Shown: positions 14,664 to 22,837 of the stretch, in pieces
How positions within the stretch are numbered: position 1 is the stretch's first letter
Layout of the letters: each line of letters begins with the position of its first letter
Assembly: GCA_016842005.1 (NCBI GenBank)
Contig: JAENYD010000020.1
Span: 1-43,244 of the forward strand
Direction of reading: 5' to 3'
From: Clostridium thermobutyricum
GTDB lineage: Bacteria > Bacillota > Clostridia > Ch29
Length of the DNA stretch: 43,244 bases
Notes under the pieces: model-generated
Database searches by the model: none
Seen by the model: the letters and a program-made list of their open reading frames with translations, nothing else
Told to the model about the DNA's origin: nothing
Made by a program: the position numbers and the translations under genes

Positions 14664-15092
14664 GTGGATCAAAACAAGATGGTGGAAAATGTCATCCAGA
14701 AGAAAAGGTTACTTCAAAAGTATTACGAAATGGCTTGCCATAACTTGATGTGCTATTCCAGGAATTATCTCATGGAGCTGGAGCAAAAGGAAGGATTCGA
14801 GACTGAATGGAAACAGGCTAATGAAGAGTGCTTATTGCTGCAGGAAATGATGGATGAACTGGATGCCCAGGGACAAAAAGAAGCTGCTCAAAAAGTACCA
14901 GTTCATGAGCAGCTGAAAGTGGTCACAGTATATAGCCCAGGGATAATAAGTTTTGGCAATATATTCAGACACAGCCTGCTATTTAACTACATAGGCAGTA
15001 AGCTTAAAATCCATCATGCAACAAATGACCGTATCCTGATTTTTGACTTAGAAGACAAGTTTATTGGTGAAGCAACGGCTGTCGAGAATTAA
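14664..15092 (+). CDS. Early phage protein with a MuA C-terminal-like barrel segment
   Basis: A 142-residue protein with GTG start and GAGGAG 9 bases upstream. Residues 1-75 are helical and charged. Residues about 105-138 (YIGSKLKIHHATNDRILIFD, then LEDKFIGEA) resemble the small beta-barrel at the end of the catalytic core of Mu and IS30-like transposases, where the pattern is a valine-rich strand, a D/R turn, then a GxFIGEA-like strand. It lies ahead of the MuA-like gene in the same operon. It may be a regulator of transposition or a stray domain. The similarity is judged by eye. Confidence 0.45.
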   Translation: MDQNKMVENVIQKKRLLQKYYEMACHNLMCYSRNYLMELEQKEGFETEWKQANEECLLLQEMMDELDAQGQKEAAQKVPVHEQLKVVTVYSPGIISFGNIFRHSLLFNYIGSKLKIHHATNDRILIFDLEDKFIGEATAVEN

Positions 15093-15337
15093 TCATCGTT
15101 GGAGAAATCAACAAAATCAGGAACATTACTTTCATCAAGTTCACCAAGCGTTTGTTCAATAAATTTTCTATTTATGTAAGAACATGCTTCCTGAAGTTCG
15201 GTTCCGCTGATTATACCTTTATCAATCAAGACTTTAGCAAGTGCTTTAGCATATAACTCATTGGCACAAAGTTTTGTTGTTAATTCATTAATCAGCGGGG
15301 TTTTGCTCATAAAGTCTACATACTTTTCTTTCTTCAA
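15089..15337 (-). CDS. Small protein on the opposite strand of the early operon
   Basis: An 82-residue protein read leftward inside the rightward early region. TTG 15337 is chosen because GGAGG lies 8 bases upstream; the frame is open to 15352. Composition is mainly helical (ELTTKLCANELYAKALAKVL). No family recognised. It overlaps the 3' end of the neighbouring gene by 4 bases, so the two are convergent. A leftward promoter was not identified. Confidence 0.55.
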   Translation of the reverse strand: MKKEKYVDFMSKTPLINELTTKLCANELYAKALAKVLIDKGIISGTELQEACSYINRKFIEQTLGELDESNVPDFVDFSNDD

Positions 15338-15395
15338 AATAATCACCTCCATCTATATATTTTACCACGGGAGGTATGTAAAAAGGAGTGAGGTC

Positions 15396-15542
15396 TTGAA
15401 ACATGGCAAGAGGCCCACAAGGGCGCAGAAAATCAGGATTAAATCAAAAGGATTAAACCCGAACAACTGGCTTGTAGTGAAGGACTGTAAAGAGTGTTTT
15501 GAAGTGGTTCACAGGATTTCAGGAAAAACAAGAAGGTTATAA
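15396..15542 (+). CDS. DUF6906-like small phage protein
   Basis: A 48-residue basic protein beginning MKHGKRPTRAQKIRIKS and ending in HRISGKTRRL. This is the pattern of a small family found in Firmicutes phages (KHGKRPTREQK, GLNPxNWLVVKD, SGKTRRI). It starts at TTG 15396 with AAAGGAG 8 bases upstream. Role unknown. It lies between the opposite-strand gene and an Xre protein. Confidence 0.75.
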   Translation: MKHGKRPTRAQKIRIKSKGLNPNNWLVVKDCKECFEVVHRISGKTRRL

Positions 15543-15560
15543 CTGAAAGGAGGATGCTTG

Positions 15561-15776
15561 ATGCAACGCAAAAGACAGCTGACACCCTTTGGCATGTTGG
15601 TCAAGAAAGCACTCATTGACAAGGGTATGACCCAAATTCAACTTGCAGCAGAGGTTGGAACAAGCGACAAGTACCTCAATCTCATTCTATATGGGGACAG
15701 GTCGGGAGACAAATACCTTGTAAGTATCGTAAGGGTGCTTGGTCTGGATCCTGAAGTATTAAAAGAAATAGCGTAA
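15561..15776 (+). CDS. Small Xre-type helix-turn-helix regulator
   Basis: A 71-residue Cro-like protein: KGMTQIQLAAEVGTSDKYLN forms the helix-turn-helix. ATG 15561 is used, 7 bases after AAAGGAGG; a TTG three bases earlier is also possible. Position before the transposase gene fits a Ner- or Cro-like early regulator that turns down early transcription or the repressor. Confidence 0.75.
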   Translation: MQRKRQLTPFGMLVKKALIDKGMTQIQLAAEVGTSDKYLNLILYGDRSGDKYLVSIVRVLGLDPEVLKEIA

Positions 15777-15789
15777 GGGAGGAATAGGT

Positions 15790-16128
15790 TTGAAGAATAT
15801 TGATGATTTTATTCTTGAGCTGAATAACTTCAAGGCTAAGATGGGTTTAGGTGAGGATAATCCCACAGATAAATATTTTACAACAGATGACAATAACGAA
15901 AGGGTTCTTATTCTCGACCTTATTCTTAAGAGGAAGCAAAATGAACTGAAGAGTAAGGCAAAGCAGATCCAGGAGGAGATTGAGAGAGAAATCAATGACT
16001 TCTTTGACTATCTTCATATGAAACAGGCAAGTATTGAAACGCTCCATGGTATAAACACCTATATCCAGGGCGAAACCGAGAAGGTTGAAGAGATGATCAG
16101 CAAAATCAAGGTGATGAAAGGCGAATGA
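15790..16128 (+). CDS. Coiled-coil early phage protein, unknown
   Basis: A 112-residue acidic and lysine-rich protein with TTG start after GGAGGAA. Residues 45-75 (KRKQNELKSKAKQIQEEIER) predict a strong coiled coil. No family recognised. It lies 13 bases after the Xre gene and is cotranscribed. Confidence 0.6.
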   Translation: MKNIDDFILELNNFKAKMGLGEDNPTDKYFTTDDNNERVLILDLILKRKQNELKSKAKQIQEEIEREINDFFDYLHMKQASIETLHGINTYIQGETEKVEEMISKIKVMKGE

Positions 16129-16143
16129 CCGGAGGGATGAAAA

Positions 16144-16314
16144 ATGGTTGGAGGTAAAGGAAAAGAGCGCCCAGCCCACAAGCAAAAACGCTCTTTACCA
16201 AATAAACTGATGAAAACCTTCATCTTCTCTATTGTATCACAGCAGATTACAAAGTGTAAGGGGGGAAGGATTTGGCTGAAACGTTTGTCACGCTTGAAGA
16301 AGCTGCTGAGCTAG
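16144..16314 (+). CDS. Possible 56-residue basic peptide overlapping the transposase start
   Basis: ATG 16144 follows GGAGGG by 7 bases and opens 56 codons rich in lysine and arginine, ending inside the transposase gene at 16314. A hairpin AAAGAGCG/CGCTCTTT (16160-16197) lies within it, so this stretch may serve as control of transposase synthesis by translational coupling instead of making a stable protein. Confidence 0.3.
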   Translation: MVGGKGKERPAHKQKRSLPNKLMKTFIFSIVSQQITKCKGGRIWLKRLSRLKKLLS

Positions 16315-18335
16315 AAGGGTTAAGTTATGAAGCTATGAAAAAACGTGTCCAAAGGAACACAAGTGATTTCAAAATAAGGACTGAGAAAAGAAACGGAGGG
16401 AAAGACAGGGTTTTGGTTGCTCTCTCCTCTCTCTCTAAAAAAGCAAGACGAGGTCATAAAGAAAAGATGAATATAGAAGGGAGGGATGTTGTGATTGATC
16501 AAAAAGCGAATCAGGAAGAGACACCCTGGTACATAGATATTGACTTGAATTGGTATATCGAAAATCATGGTAAACAGTATTACCAGGCGGTGGAACTTTC
16601 AAAGAGTATTCAGGAATTTTTAGACTATGAAGGTGAGCGGACAACGTTTGCAGATGAATTTGCAAAGAAGCTTGGTATCAGCCAAAGAACATTATACAGG
16701 TACTCCAAGGATTATCTTGAGGCGGCAGCCTGGGCCGGGAAGCTTCACGATTATACCGGCAACAATTACGACTTCTTCAAGGTTCTCTCTCTTTGCAGAA
16801 AGCCGAAAGAAAGCAATACATTCCCGTCACTGACGTCAGAAGTCAGGGCGTACATTGAAAATATATGGTTTGATAAGCATTTTGCAGCTAATGACGGAAC
16901 GGTGGAAATGCTCTACTCTAAGCTTGAAGAGGTTGCCAAGGCCAAAGGCTGGGAATACCCATCCTATCAGACGGTGACAAGATACATTACTTACTTGATG
17001 GAAGAGAAGAGAGCTAAGAACGCCCATTTCCTTGCAGCTAAAGGTTTGAGAGAATACAAAAACAAGGTGATGGTCAAAGGATCAAGGGATACCAAGTCAC
17101 TTCCGGTCATGGGTCTTGTGCAGGGTGACGGGCACACATTTGACTGCTGGGTGGCATATACTCATCCGAACGGGAAGGTCTCAGCAGTAAGGCCCAAGCT
17201 TGTGGCATGGATAGACACTCGAAGCAGGGTGATTCTTGGAGATGTGATGTGCTTAAATGCCAACTCACAGATATTGAAGAAGTCCCTGCTCAAGATGATC
17301 TATAGTACACCGGGCGGAGTTCCTCAGTGGCTGCTTATTGACAATGGCAAAGACTACAAAGCGGAGACTATGACAGGTAAGAAACGAAGTCAACGGAGAA
17401 ATGAATTATGCTTTGATAGTGAGACTCAGGGCTTCTATCGGAGCATAGGAATTCAGGATGATATATATAGTTTGCCATATCAGCCTTGGTCAAAAGCGCA
17501 GATAGAGAGATTCTTCGGAACGGTGTGCTCCAGCTTTACAAAGTGGATGTTCTCATATACCGGTACACTGAGTGGATCCAAGACGGCAGCGAAAATCAAG
17601 AAAGATATTAAAAAGATGCTGGAATATGGAGAGCTTTTGACACTGGAAGAGTTCTACGAGATTTGGAGCAGATGGCTCAATGAAGTATATCACAAGAAGC
17701 AGCACTCGGGGCTAAAGCGGGCGAAAGAACAATATACAGTACCGATTGAGTTATACATGAAGGCTGAAGAGCGATACTACAAACCGGCTCCTCCGAAGTC
17801 GTATGCTTCTATCCTGATGATGAAAGCGGAAAGGGTCCATGTGTACAACATCGGCATCAGAAAGTTTGGATATGAATACAGGGCCCAGGAGCTATGTGAT
17901 TACATCGGAGAAAAGGTAGACATAAAATGGGATGCGGACGATGTGACCAGGCTCTATGTGTATACAACGGAAGGTAAAAAGATTTGCGAAGCAATATCCC
18001 AGGAGCTCTTAATGATAGCTCCCAGGGTAAAGCAAAAAGCACTTGAGAAACACATCAAGATGCAAAAGAAACAAATCAGGACCGATATGGAACGTATTAA
18101 GGAATATACGACACCATTTGAGGAGACGGTTACCCAGTATAACCAGACCGGTGAGGTTATAGGGGATCTGATGATCAAGGGCAAGGGTAACGACAAAGTT
18201 GTGGCCCTGCCTCAAGACAAACAATTCAGAGAAGAAACCAAGGACAAGAAAAATAAGAAGAAGCAAGATGTCGACAACGAGTTTTTCGATAAGAAAGCTC
18301 GGGAAGCGCTTTCAAAGTTAAGATTATTGGGGTAA
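16272..18335 (+). CDS. MuA-like DDE transposase
   Basis: A 687-residue transposase, close to MuA in size. Residues 1-65 form a Mu-type N-terminal DNA-binding domain (TLEEAAELEGLSYEAMKKRV). A second helix-turn-helix is near 125-150 (KKLGISQRTLYRYSKDYLE). The RNase H core has D286 (GLVQGDGHTFD), D357 (LLIDNGKD) and E412 (SKAQIERFFG), so the catalytic triad is intact. The beta-barrel after it (residues about 535-580) ends in YVYTTEGKKICEA. It starts at TTG 16272. It joins phage ends to new target DNA during lysogeny and replication. Confidence 0.95.
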   Translation: MAETFVTLEEAAELEGLSYEAMKKRVQRNTSDFKIRTEKRNGGKDRVLVALSSLSKKARRGHKEKMNIEGRDVVIDQKANQEETPWYIDIDLNWYIENHGKQYYQAVELSKSIQEFLDYEGERTTFADEFAKKLGISQRTLYRYSKDYLEAAAWAGKLHDYTGNNYDFFKVLSLCRKPKESNTFPSLTSEVRAYIENIWFDKHFAANDGTVEMLYSKLEEVAKAKGWEYPSYQTVTRYITYLMEEKRAKNAHFLAAKGLREYKNKVMVKGSRDTKSLPVMGLVQGDGHTFDCWVAYTHPNGKVSAVRPKLVAWIDTRSRVILGDVMCLNANSQILKKSLLKMIYSTPGGVPQWLLIDNGKDYKAETMTGKKRSQRRNELCFDSETQGFYRSIGIQDDIYSLPYQPWSKAQIERFFGTVCSSFTKWMFSYTGTLSGSKTAAKIKKDIKKMLEYGELLTLEEFYEIWSRWLNEVYHKKQHSGLKRAKEQYTVPIELYMKAEERYYKPAPPKSYASILMMKAERVHVYNIGIRKFGYEYRAQELCDYIGEKVDIKWDADDVTRLYVYTTEGKKICEAISQELLMIAPRVKQKALEKHIKMQKKQIRTDMERIKEYTTPFEETVTQYNQTGEVIGDLMIKGKGNDKVVALPQDKQFREETKDKKNKKKQDVDNEFFDKKAREALSKLRLLG

Positions 18336-18363
18336 AAAATATTAGAAAAGTGAGGGATAAGAA

Positions 18364-19332
18364 ATGGAAGCAGTAGCAATTTATACATCTGGTGAAGTGA
18401 AAGACTTGGCCCAAAGGGTCAATGAACATTTGAAGGCAAACAAAAAGACAAAGGCAGAACTTGCCAATGAACTGAATTATTCCAGAAGTACTATCTCAAG
18501 GTATTTGTCAGGGAAATACGATTGTGATGTAACGGAGATTGAAGCAAAACTTGAAGAGTACCTTAATAACAATTCGGCAAACAATGAGGCACCGGCAGCA
18601 GACCAGACAAGTGTCATAAAGCTTACTAAACGGCGAAGCTTCTTTGAAAGCCGTGATTCAAAAAATGTCATAGGTGTATGCAGCTCATGCCAGGAAGATA
18701 TGGGGCTTGGGATCGTAGTTGGGAAGTCAGGCTTTGGCAAGACTCATGCTTTGAAGTATTATGCTAAGATGCCACATGTGGCATATATCGAATGTGATGA
18801 TACCATGTCAAGCCGTGACCTGGTAGAAGCTATTGAAAGGGCTCTCGGCATACCGCAGACATACGGAACAATTTGGAAAAGGGTCAACGGCATCAGAGAG
18901 TTCTTTAATGTGAATCATGGTTATTTACTTATCATTGATGAAGCCGACAAGCTTATAAGCAAGTATACTCAGAAAAAAATGGAGATCCTCCGGGGAATAT
19001 TTGACCAGTCGGATGTAGGCTTGGTCATTGCCGGAGAACCGAAGCTTGAAGCGCAGATTAAGAGCTATCTTACCCGCTTTGCAAACAGGATCGATTTTTA
19101 TGCTGCACTCCGGGGGCTCACTTCTCAAGAGGTTGAGAAGTACCTGGAAGGCTACAAGATTGAGCAGGATGCGCTGCAGGAAATGATTTTTCGGGCATGC
19201 AACAATCAAACAGGGTGCTTCCGGCTGCTTGACAGGACTTTGAACAATGTTATCAGGATTATGAATGAAAGCGGCAAGGATGTCATCACTCTTAAGATAA
19301 TAGCTCAGGCAAGCAGCATGATGATGCTGTAA
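18364..19332 (+). CDS. MuB-like AAA+ ATPase, target DNA activator
   Basis: A 322-residue ATPase. Residues 25-60 form a helix-turn-helix (KAELANELNYSRSTISRYLS) as in MuB. Walker A is GKSGFGKTH (120-128) and Walker B is LLIIDEAD (near 188-195). In Mu, MuB binds DNA, chooses the target and stimulates MuA. The gene follows the transposase after 28 bases with GAGGG before ATG. C-terminal helices after residue 250 fit the MuB C-terminal domain. Confidence 0.92.
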   Translation: MEAVAIYTSGEVKDLAQRVNEHLKANKKTKAELANELNYSRSTISRYLSGKYDCDVTEIEAKLEEYLNNNSANNEAPAADQTSVIKLTKRRSFFESRDSKNVIGVCSSCQEDMGLGIVVGKSGFGKTHALKYYAKMPHVAYIECDDTMSSRDLVEAIERALGIPQTYGTIWKRVNGIREFFNVNHGYLLIIDEADKLISKYTQKKMEILRGIFDQSDVGLVIAGEPKLEAQIKSYLTRFANRIDFYAALRGLTSQEVEKYLEGYKIEQDALQEMIFRACNNQTGCFRLLDRTLNNVIRIMNESGKDVITLKIIAQASSMMML

Positions 19333-19352
19333 AAATGATTGGGGGTATATCG

Positions 19353-19802
19353 ATGGATAAGGTCAGAATAAGAGACGATGAAAATATAATAGTGTTTGTG
19401 AACATGGAAGCAGGTATTAACGTCTGTAGGCTTGATGAGCTTTGGGCGCAGGAAAGCTATGGTACATATGCCTCAGATGAGGAATATGAGAAAGTGAAAC
19501 AAGAGAATGAAGCGAAAGAACGGGCAAAAAGAGAGAGAACTAAGAAACAAATGATTTCCTCAATATCGGCTCACAGGCATAATCAGGGACCATATAAGGT
19601 TGGACCATTTAGCGAATGGGAACGGGAACAATTAAAGTATCTTTTGGATCAAGGAATATCTGAAGAGAAAATTGCTGAAATACTGCACAGGTCTTTAAGA
19701 GGCATCAGGGCTGCTAAAGGATGGATTAAACGCCCGGAAAAGATGAATAGCTCAAAAAGGCAAAAGGCGCTATACCGGGGGGTGAGACAATGCACGGGCT
19801 AG
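19353..19802 (+). CDS. Early phage protein with C-terminal helix-turn-helix
   Basis: A 149-residue protein. A charged coiled-coil stretch (EYEKVKQENEAKERAKRERT) is followed by a SANT- or GcrA-like DNA-binding part (SEWEREQLKYLLDQGISEEK, then IAEILHRSLRGIRAAKGWIK). ATG 19353 is used with GGGGGT 6 bases upstream; the frame begins 18 bases earlier. The end overlaps the next gene by 13 bases. Likely a phage regulator; target unknown. Confidence 0.6.
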   Translation: MDKVRIRDDENIIVFVNMEAGINVCRLDELWAQESYGTYASDEEYEKVKQENEAKERAKRERTKKQMISSISAHRHNQGPYKVGPFSEWEREQLKYLLDQGISEEKIAEILHRSLRGIRAAKGWIKRPEKMNSSKRQKALYRGVRQCTG

Positions 19803-20152
19803 CATTTAAGAAAACGGATTTAAAAGAAGCTTTTGCAGCCAAGGAAATAGCCATACAGCGCTTAAATTATGCAGTGGACCCTGACTTTATAGATGCGGCC
19901 ATATTTGAACTGGAAGCTGCGGAGAAACGCCTAAAAAAAGTGGCGGGGGTTATTTGCCAGTATGACATTCATAACGTTGGCGGCGAAATTGTAACTCCTT
20001 CGGGTATAGGCAGATATGTAGGGTTCAATCCAACGAACGGGGAAGTGATTGTGGAGATGGATTTTGAATACCTGGTAGCGTTTAATGGTAATGAATGTTA
20101 TCCCGCAGCCGCAGAAAATGCAGTTAATACAGAGGCAGAAGAAATACGCTGA
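19790..20152 (+). CDS. Early phage protein, DUF2508-like N-terminal half
   Basis: A 120-residue protein. Residues 15-50 (LNYAVDPDFIDAAIFELEAA) resemble DUF2508 proteins, helical pairs of unknown role. The C-terminal half is beta-rich (VGFNPTNGEVIVEMDFEYLV) and not recognised. It overlaps the previous gene by 13 bases, a sign of coupled translation. Confidence 0.5.
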   Translation: MHGLAFKKTDLKEAFAAKEIAIQRLNYAVDPDFIDAAIFELEAAEKRLKKVAGVICQYDIHNVGGEIVTPSGIGRYVGFNPTNGEVIVEMDFEYLVAFNGNECYPAAAENAVNTEAEEIR

Positions 20153-20207
20153 AAAGAAAAAATGGAGGAAGAAAAAGAAGGAATAATTTTTAAAGGAGGA
20201 ATAATCA

Positions 20208-20699
20208 ATGGCAAGAGTGAGGATCCCGGACGACCCGGTATTAAGAAACTGGGACGATGTCAACATAGTTCTCAAGGAAATCGGTGAATGTCAAATACAG
20301 ATTGAAGAGATTGAAGCTGATATGAACACAAAAATTTCTGATGTTAAGCTGGAGGCTGAAATGGATGCCAAGCCTCTGCAAGATAACATCAAAAAGCTGG
20401 AGGCCCAGATAAAAGAATTTGTTGAAGCAAATAAACATGAACTACAAGGTAAAACCAAGACTCTTAATTTTGGCAAAACCGGTTTCAGGAAGAGTACAAA
20501 GATAATGTTAAGAAAGGTCCAGAATGTGATTAAAAACCTTGAGGCATTCGGTATGCTGGATTGCATCACGATTACCAAAAAGGTTAATAAAGAAGTGCTG
20601 AAGAAATATTCTGATGAGGATATTGCAAAAATAGGAGCGCAGAAAAAGGTGGAAGATATATTCTGGTATGAAGTAGACCGTGAAAAACTTCAATGTTAG
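20208..20699 (+). CDS. gam: Mu Gam-like DNA end-protecting protein
   Basis: A 163-residue protein of the Mu Gam family, distantly related to Ku. A long N-terminal coiled coil (residues 20-80) is followed by the typical LQGKTKTLNFGKTGFRKST strand section and a helical end (VLKKYSDEDIAKIGAQ). Gam binds the ends of double-stranded DNA and shields them from exonuclease. AAAGGAGG lies upstream of ATG. Length is close to Mu Gam (174). Confidence 0.88.
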   Translation: MARVRIPDDPVLRNWDDVNIVLKEIGECQIQIEEIEADMNTKISDVKLEAEMDAKPLQDNIKKLEAQIKEFVEANKHELQGKTKTLNFGKTGFRKSTKIMLRKVQNVIKNLEAFGMLDCITITKKVNKEVLKKYSDEDIAKIGAQKKVEDIFWYEVDREKLQC

Positions 20700-20710
20700 G
20701 AGTGGCACTC

Positions 20711-21151
20711 ATGGCTGAAAAAGGAAATAGGTCCCAGATAAAAAGTATCTGGGGCCTTGCTAAATCAAAAGAACTAAACCTGGCTGATGAGGACCTGTAT
20801 GCCATCATTATTCGGGAGACCGGAAAAGATAGCATGAGGCAACTGACGACCAAGGAAAAAAATCGTGTCATTACAGTTCTTATCAATATGAAAGACTCCG
20901 TCAAAGGCAAGAGGACTGATACTGGTGGGAACACCCGTACAACCAGGCAGAGGAAAAAGATATACATGCTTACCAAGGAGCTTGGCTGGAACAATAACAA
21001 TGCAAGGATCAACGGTTTTGTCAAAAAGATGTTTAATGTCGAGCGGCTTGAATGGCTGGATAATAATCAGTGCAGCAGGCTCATCGAGATGCTAAAGAGC
21101 ATGGTTGAGAGAGAGGCCGCCAAGAAGGGAGACGGCTCATTTGGCAGCTAA
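20711..21151 (+). CDS. GemA-like regulatory protein (DUF1018)
   Basis: A 146-residue protein with the arrangement of Mu GemA: SQIKSIWGLAKSKEL at the start, ETGKDSMRQLTTKEKNRVI in the middle and an arginine-rich link before a C-terminal helical part (QRKKIYMLTKELGW). GemA modifies host gene expression and DNA topology in Mu. The start is ATG 20711; the open frame starts 18 bases earlier inside the gam gene. Confidence 0.82.
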   Translation: MAEKGNRSQIKSIWGLAKSKELNLADEDLYAIIIRETGKDSMRQLTTKEKNRVITVLINMKDSVKGKRTDTGGNTRTTRQRKKIYMLTKELGWNNNNARINGFVKKMFNVERLEWLDNNQCSRLIEMLKSMVEREAAKKGDGSFGS

Positions 21152-21281
21152 GAAGAAGTATAAGAAGCTCACCAACATGGAAATCAAGAAGTTTGAGGAA
21201 GGAATAAAAGCCAAGGGTGAAACAACATACAATATTGGAGAACTGTATAAGGAAGTGGTTGCTCCGGTGATGGAGCTCTAA
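21141..21281 (+). CDS. Small basic phage protein (46 residues)
   Basis: A short frame from TTG 21141 (MAAKKKYKKLTNMEIKKFEE) to TAA 21281. AGGGAG lies 8 bases upstream and it overlaps the GemA-like gene by 11 bases, filling an otherwise empty gap. Lysine-rich N terminus, then an acidic helix. No family recognised. Confidence 0.55.
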   Translation: MAAKKKYKKLTNMEIKKFEEGIKAKGETTYNIGELYKEVVAPVMEL

Positions 21282-21295
21282 AGGGAGGAGATAAA

Positions 21296-21529
21296 TTGGA
21301 AAGCATCAAAATCAAGCTTGAGTTTACAGTGAACATTGATATCATCAAAAAGGTTCTTATAGAAAGAGGTCTTGCAGTGAATATCAGCAATATAAAGAAG
21401 GTCGCAAGCGTATACAAATCAAGACAATATTCCATAAAGGATAATAAATTCTTTGATGACTTCCCAAGAGACAAGGAAACATTGCTAATGTATGGGTTCA
21501 AGTTAAACAATGAGGAGGGCAATAAATGA
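21296..21529 (+). CDS. Small phage protein, unknown
   Basis: A 77-residue protein starting at TTG 21296, 7 bases after GGGAGGAG. It contains a hydrophobic beta segment followed by helices (IDIIKKVLIERGLAVNIS) but no known motif. It overlaps the amidase gene by 4 bases (ATGA), so the two are coupled. Confidence 0.6.
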   Translation: MESIKIKLEFTVNIDIIKKVLIERGLAVNISNIKKVASVYKSRQYSIKDNKFFDDFPRDKETLLMYGFKLNNEEGNK

Positions 21530-22332
21530 TAAACTTCAAACAGAAACTGGGATTTGTTCCACTACTTATTTTGGATGATGGTCACGGGGAGGAAACGGCA
21601 GGTAAGAGGACGCCTCAATTCCCTGACGGGACTGTAATCCGTGAAAATCAATTCAATAAACCGGTCGTAAATCTCATCGAACAGGATGCAAAACGGCTTG
21701 GCTTTAATACTCTGCAAGTAGCTCCTGAAGACGATGACGTTTCGCTTCCAACGAGGAGCAGCAGGGCAAATGCAGCTTATAAAAAATACAAAGCCGAATT
21801 GAAAGCCCAAGGCATAGATATAAACGGCAAAGTCATTGCAGTCTATATCAGCATCCATTTCAATGCTCTTCTTGGAACATGGGAAAGTACGGCCGAAGGG
21901 GTAGAGACCCATTACTATCCCGGCAGTACAAATGGGAAAAGGCTGGCAGAGTGCATTCAAAAACAGCTGATCAAAGGCACTATACAAAATAATCGTGGTA
22001 TTAAAGAGTCAGATTTTCATGTACTAAGAGAAACGGCAATGCCTGCTGCACTGGTGGAAGGCGGGTTTATGGATAATCTAAGGGAGGCTTCACTGATGCT
22101 CGACAAAGACTTTCAAAAAGAAGTTGCAACGGAAGTTCTCATGGGCGGGTGTGAATTCTTTGGAGTTGAGTATATTAAAGAAACACCGGCAAATGTCCCT
22201 CAATGGCAGATCGATGCCTTCAGAAAACTCGTTGAGAACAAAGTCATCAATACTCCTGAAGCCTGGGGAAACAGGCTGGCAGAGGTACCCACCATCGGTG
22301 AGGTCATGGGCCTCCTGGCGAACATGTTTTAG
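21526..22332 (+). CDS. N-acetylmuramoyl-L-alanine amidase (endolysin, Amidase_3)
   Basis: A 268-residue endolysin. The Amidase_3 zinc site is visible as H20 (LILDDGHGEE), E40 (VIRENQFN) and H111 (ISIHFNA), with catalytic E178 (ALVEGGFMDN). It cuts the amide bond between muramic acid and the stem peptide in the host wall. A C-terminal part (residues 222-268, WQIDAFRKLVEN) resembles a small wall-binding or helical phage domain. It has no signal peptide, so it needs the holin encoded after the terminator. Its place before the Mor-like gene, not next to the holin, is unusual. Confidence 0.92.
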   Translation: MINFKQKLGFVPLLILDDGHGEETAGKRTPQFPDGTVIRENQFNKPVVNLIEQDAKRLGFNTLQVAPEDDDVSLPTRSSRANAAYKKYKAELKAQGIDINGKVIAVYISIHFNALLGTWESTAEGVETHYYPGSTNGKRLAECIQKQLIKGTIQNNRGIKESDFHVLRETAMPAALVEGGFMDNLREASLMLDKDFQKEVATEVLMGGCEFFGVEYIKETPANVPQWQIDAFRKLVENKVINTPEAWGNRLAEVPTIGEVMGLLANMF

Positions 22333-22396
22333 CGGTGATCTCAGGATTTATTGAAAAATAGCTTAAAATAATGTATTTTAAAAGGTGGTGAGGTCA

Positions 22397-22720
22397 TTGA
22401 ATAAAGATCCGTTAAATAATATAAGATCTGATGAACTCCCGGAACCATACTCAACAATTTCGGCAAAAATCGGTATAAAAAATACGCTGGCTCTTGCAGA
22501 AATCGTAGGCGGCACATATATATATTTTCCAAAAGTCGATACAATAACAAGACCTCACAGAAATAAAGACATACGAGAAGAATTTAACGGGTACAACCAC
22601 AGAGAGTTAGCCATCAAATACAATCTAACCGAAAGATGGATAAAAGAAATATGTGCCGACCTTATAAAAAAAGAGAGGAATAAACCTCTGGACGGGCAGA
22701 TTTCAATATTCGAAGTATAG
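22397..22720 (+). CDS. Mor-like middle/late transcription activator
   Basis: A 107-residue protein with the Mor/C family plan: an N-terminal dimer part (IGIKNTLALAEIVGGTYIYF) and a C-terminal helix-turn-helix (NHRELAIKYNLTERWIKEI). Mor switches Mu from early to middle transcription. TTG 22397 is chosen; the GTG 12 bases earlier lies in the binding site GGTGGTGAGG. It ends just before a terminator that separates early from late genes, so it probably activates the late region. Confidence 0.88.
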   Translation: MNKDPLNNIRSDELPEPYSTISAKIGIKNTLALAEIVGGTYIYFPKVDTITRPHRNKDIREEFNGYNHRELAIKYNLTERWIKEICADLIKKERNKPLDGQISIFEV

Positions 22721-22770
22721 AACAAAGCTTTGGAATTGCTTCATGCCAAGTATTCCAAGAAAAAGTTTTA

Positions 22771-22816
22771 AAATCATAGTATAAGGAAAAATTTTCTTGT
22801 ACTATGATTTTTTTAT
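22771..22816 (+). terminator. Terminator between early and late phage genes
   Basis: AAATCATAGTA (22771-22781) pairs perfectly with TACTATGATTT (22800-22810), with AAG/CTT continuing the stem, and a T-run follows. It ends the early transcript after the Mor-like gene. The holin gene begins only 22 bases further. Confidence 0.8.
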
Positions 22817-22837
22817 TTTAGAAAAGGAGGTTAAACA

